From: Scenedesmus sp. ARA3
Lineage: Eukaryota; Chlorophyta; Chlorophyceae; Sphaeropleales; Scenedesmaceae
DNA length: 17,625 nt
Direction of reading: 5' to 3'
Assembly: GCA_004335835.1 (NCBI GenBank)
Contig: RWJK01000604.1
Location: forward strand, 8,951 to 26,575
The notes beneath the pieces are model-generated. The model searched no databases. It worked only from the letters and a program-made list of their open reading frames with translations, and was not told the origin of the DNA. The first letter of the stretch is position 1, and each line of letters opens with the position of its first letter. A program made the position numbers and the translations under genes. Of this stretch, positions 15,825 through 17,625 are shown one piece after another.

Positions 15825-17625
15825 GCAGCATTTGGCTGTACAGCAGGCGGTGCTTGCTTGGTTGCTGTTATGCTGCAACACGTTGCTGGTGCGGCAGATC
15901 ATGCTGGTCATATGGTACCCAGGGAGCAGCTGCCTGCTTGAGGTGCTGCAGCAAGCAGGGCTGCAGCTGCTGCAGGCGCTGGCAGCGCCGGTGCAGCTGC
16001 GCAAAATGTTTAAGTGGCAGGCAGCAGCAGATGGGGCGGGATCCCCAGCGCATGAGTTCTCCGATCAGCTGTTTGTGCTGAAGGCTGCAGCAGAGGGCGA
16101 GACTGGCGCGGACTGCAGCTTGGCATGTGAGCTTTGCTCGGGGCTTGCTGCCATGCACTTGTCAGACTGCATCACAGCGCTTGCACCTGCTGCTTGTGTC
16201 ACAGCCAGACATATGTAGTGGGAAAAGCTTCGGATGATGCAGCATTGCAGCATGCATGTGGTTGGCAACATCACTGCTTGCAGCAGCACACAGCTGGCAG
16301 CCGCGAGCACAGTCAGCAAGCACCATCTGGCTCAACGGAGACCCGGCAGTGGCAGCTACTGACGTCGTATCTGTTGTTGCCTGTTCTGCCCGCATTGCGG
16401 TTGAATTGGCATGCAGCAATGCAGCGAGCTGGTTTTCGGGGACCGGCAGGGGGCCTGATGAAGCTGGCAGCAGCGCACCCGGAGGCCTACACAGCCCTCA
16501 TCGACTGCTGCCTGCGCTCAGACACAATGGAGCCAGCACACATGCTGGCAGCCGCTGACTTGCTGGCAGCTGCAGTGGCCGCAGTGGGGCGCTCAGAAGC
16601 ATTACATTACATTACATTACATAGAAGCACTACTAACCAACACAGCAGCAGTGTCTGGCCTGGTGTCTGCACTGACCAGCCTGACCAAGCGAGCAGTGCA
16701 GTACGTCAAAGCAGCAGTCAGCATGCAGCCGGGGCAGCCAGTAGAACCAGGGTGCAGGGCTGCTGCTTACTTTGTGGCAGCAGTGCCCCACATTGTCAAG
16801 GTGCTGTTCACGGATCCGGCATTTGAGCAAAGTGGCGCAGCCCGGACCAGCGTACTCTACGCCGCCGCCAGCAGCAGCAGTAGCAGCCAGGTGCACGCAA
16901 GCTGCGTGCTGCTGGCTGTGGTGGCAGCACGCAGCATTGCGCAGCTGGCAGATGCCATGGAGGCAGCAGGGCCCCAGCTATACTTTGACTCGCTGCTGGC
17001 GCAGCCTGGTTTCTTGATCAGGGTGGCGCCCATCCCGAATGTTGGCATGGTTGAGTCGTGCCTGAAGCTCTCTCCAGATGGCGAGCAGCACAGAAGTGCG
17101 GAGCGGGAGTGGCGGCAGGTGTGGCAGCAGGGCGTGCTGCGCGCATCGCTCGGAGTGTGGAACATCATCTGGGCAGCAGCAGCAGACACAGCAACTGCAG
17201 CAGTAGAAGAGGCAGCAACAGGAGCGTCTGCTGCTGGCGGCAGCACAGCCTGCCATGCCAGCGGTGCTGAGGCAAGCAGCAGCGGTACAGCCTCAGGCGC
17301 TGCTGGCTGCAGCAGCAGCAGTGGCAGTACAGACTCCAGCAGCAGCAGCGACCAGCAGGTGATGTGGGGCTACCTGCTGCGCCTGCAGCACCTGAACCCG
17401 CGCTGGACAGCAGCAGTGACTGCGTACCGAGCAGAGGTTGAGGCTTTGCCCTGCGCGCCAGGTACAGGTCATTTCATCCAGGTTGTCGACGCTCTGGTGG
17501 GACAGCAGTATGCTACTGCAGTGGAGCTGATCAGGGCGCTGGCGGCAGCAGTGCCACTGCCCGCAGTGTGCAACAACCCCAGCTGCGAGCGCCTGGCTCG
17601 AGTGAGCGAGGCTGCAGCTGCCAGC
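13922..17625 (+). CDS. Large helical protein with C-terminal MYND finger; partial, frame-disrupted
   Basis: Exon 1 is 13922-14038 (39 codons, starting MLSANWTEG). Exon 2 runs from 14286 to about 14697. The next acceptor is near 14936 or 14980 and is unresolved. Coding then runs to the window end with the MYND start at 17569-17586 (CNNPSC, a Cys-x4-Cys pair) followed by ARVSEA. Green algae have large families ending in CNNPxC..L.GVSE MYND fingers, which mediate protein contacts. The body is Leu/Ala-rich and helical with two poly-Gln runs. The frame shifts at about 15024-15027 (TTT run), between about 16170 and 16340, and at a 28-bp insertion at 16602-16629. The final frame is open from there to the edge. 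It may be a pseudogene or carry sequence errors. The last 22 Zn-finger-side codons are all that is seen of the MYND domain. Confidence 0.65.
14698..14979 (+). other. Probable intron in the MYND gene
   Basis: An in-frame TGA at 14835-14837 interrupts an otherwise coding-like frame that resumes afterwards. A phase-1 donor CTGCT/gtgaca at 14698 and acceptor ctgctgcag at 14979 would remove it in 282 nt, matching the size of the other introns; the CTG/CCG-rich stretch 14870-14930 is the pyrimidine tract. A donor at 14641 or acceptor at 14935 are alternatives. Confidence 0.45.
15781..15828 (+). repeat. Poly-Gln run (16 codons, one CAA) in the MYND gene
   Basis: CAG codons with one CAA, flanked by Leu-rich helix. 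A similar 12-Gln run is at 15427-15462. Both probably form extended helical or disordered loops between helical repeats. Confidence 0.9.
16595..16629 (+). repeat. 28-bp frameshifting insertion of ATTAC repeats with 7-bp direct flanks
   Basis: AGAAGCA at 16595-16601 and again at 16623-16629 flanks four ATTAC units (16601-16622). The frame before (AVGRSEA) and after (EALLTNTAAV) agree at the repeated EA codons if 28 nt are removed. With them, the frame shifts by one. Confidence 0.8.

Noticed and set aside
16595..16629. ATTAC tract as a transposon or telomere-like repeat
   Set aside because: Too short, no terminal inverted repeats, and it does not match the TTTAGGG-type telomere unit of green algae.

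Overview
The window looks like nuclear DNA of a green alga. It carries four spliced genes, all on the + strand. The evidence for an alga is GT..AG introns of roughly 210-530 nt, exons packed with (CAG)n tracts read as poly-Gln, poly-Ala or poly-Ser, and a Ser-Pro-rich N-glycosylated ectodomain of the kind found in algal wall and surface proteins. The last gene ends in the CNNPSC start of a MYND finger, which is very common in chlorophyte gene families. Composition and homopeptide style suggest a Scenedesmaceae/Sphaeropleales or Chlamydomonadales alga, but this is inference. There is no sign of bacterial organisation. I saw no RNA gene, transposase or CRISPR array.

Region 1 (1-4790) is the 3' part of a gene for a single-pass surface protein. 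In order it has Asn-X-Ser/Thr and Ser-Pro-rich mucin-like sequence, a small SEA-like alpha/beta module split over three exons, one transmembrane helix, and a long cytoplasmic tail with ten copies of a T-A-T-P-x3-G-V-[IV]-E-T repeat among homopeptide runs. Region 2 (about 5419-9830) is a second large low-complexity gene. It has at least five exons, a Ser/Thr-rich start, an acidic SUMO-interaction-like motif, an array of duplicated 34-residue exons and an 11-copy SAAAASDTSYR-type repeat at the C-terminus.

Region 3 (10585-13545) is the clearest gene. Seven exons join in frame into a 398-residue protein that fuses an N-terminal FYVE-like zinc finger to an alpha/beta hydrolase with an intact-looking Ser-Asp-His triad. 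Region 4 (13922 to the window end) is the 5' part of a large helical protein whose MYND finger is cut by the window edge. Its reading frame is broken in at least three places, including a 28-bp ATTAC-repeat insertion flanked by a 7-bp duplication. It is therefore either a decaying gene or a place with assembly errors.

The most unusual theme is repeated local tandem duplication, at offsets of about 110-160 bp, of short segments that span splice sites. Copies and relics occur at 1461/1577, 1823/1952, 5252/5377, in the 7921-8578 array and possibly at 12221/12341. A second theme is two roles for one triplet repeat: CAG in exons makes homopeptides, while CTG at the 3' ends of introns serves as the pyrimidine tract.
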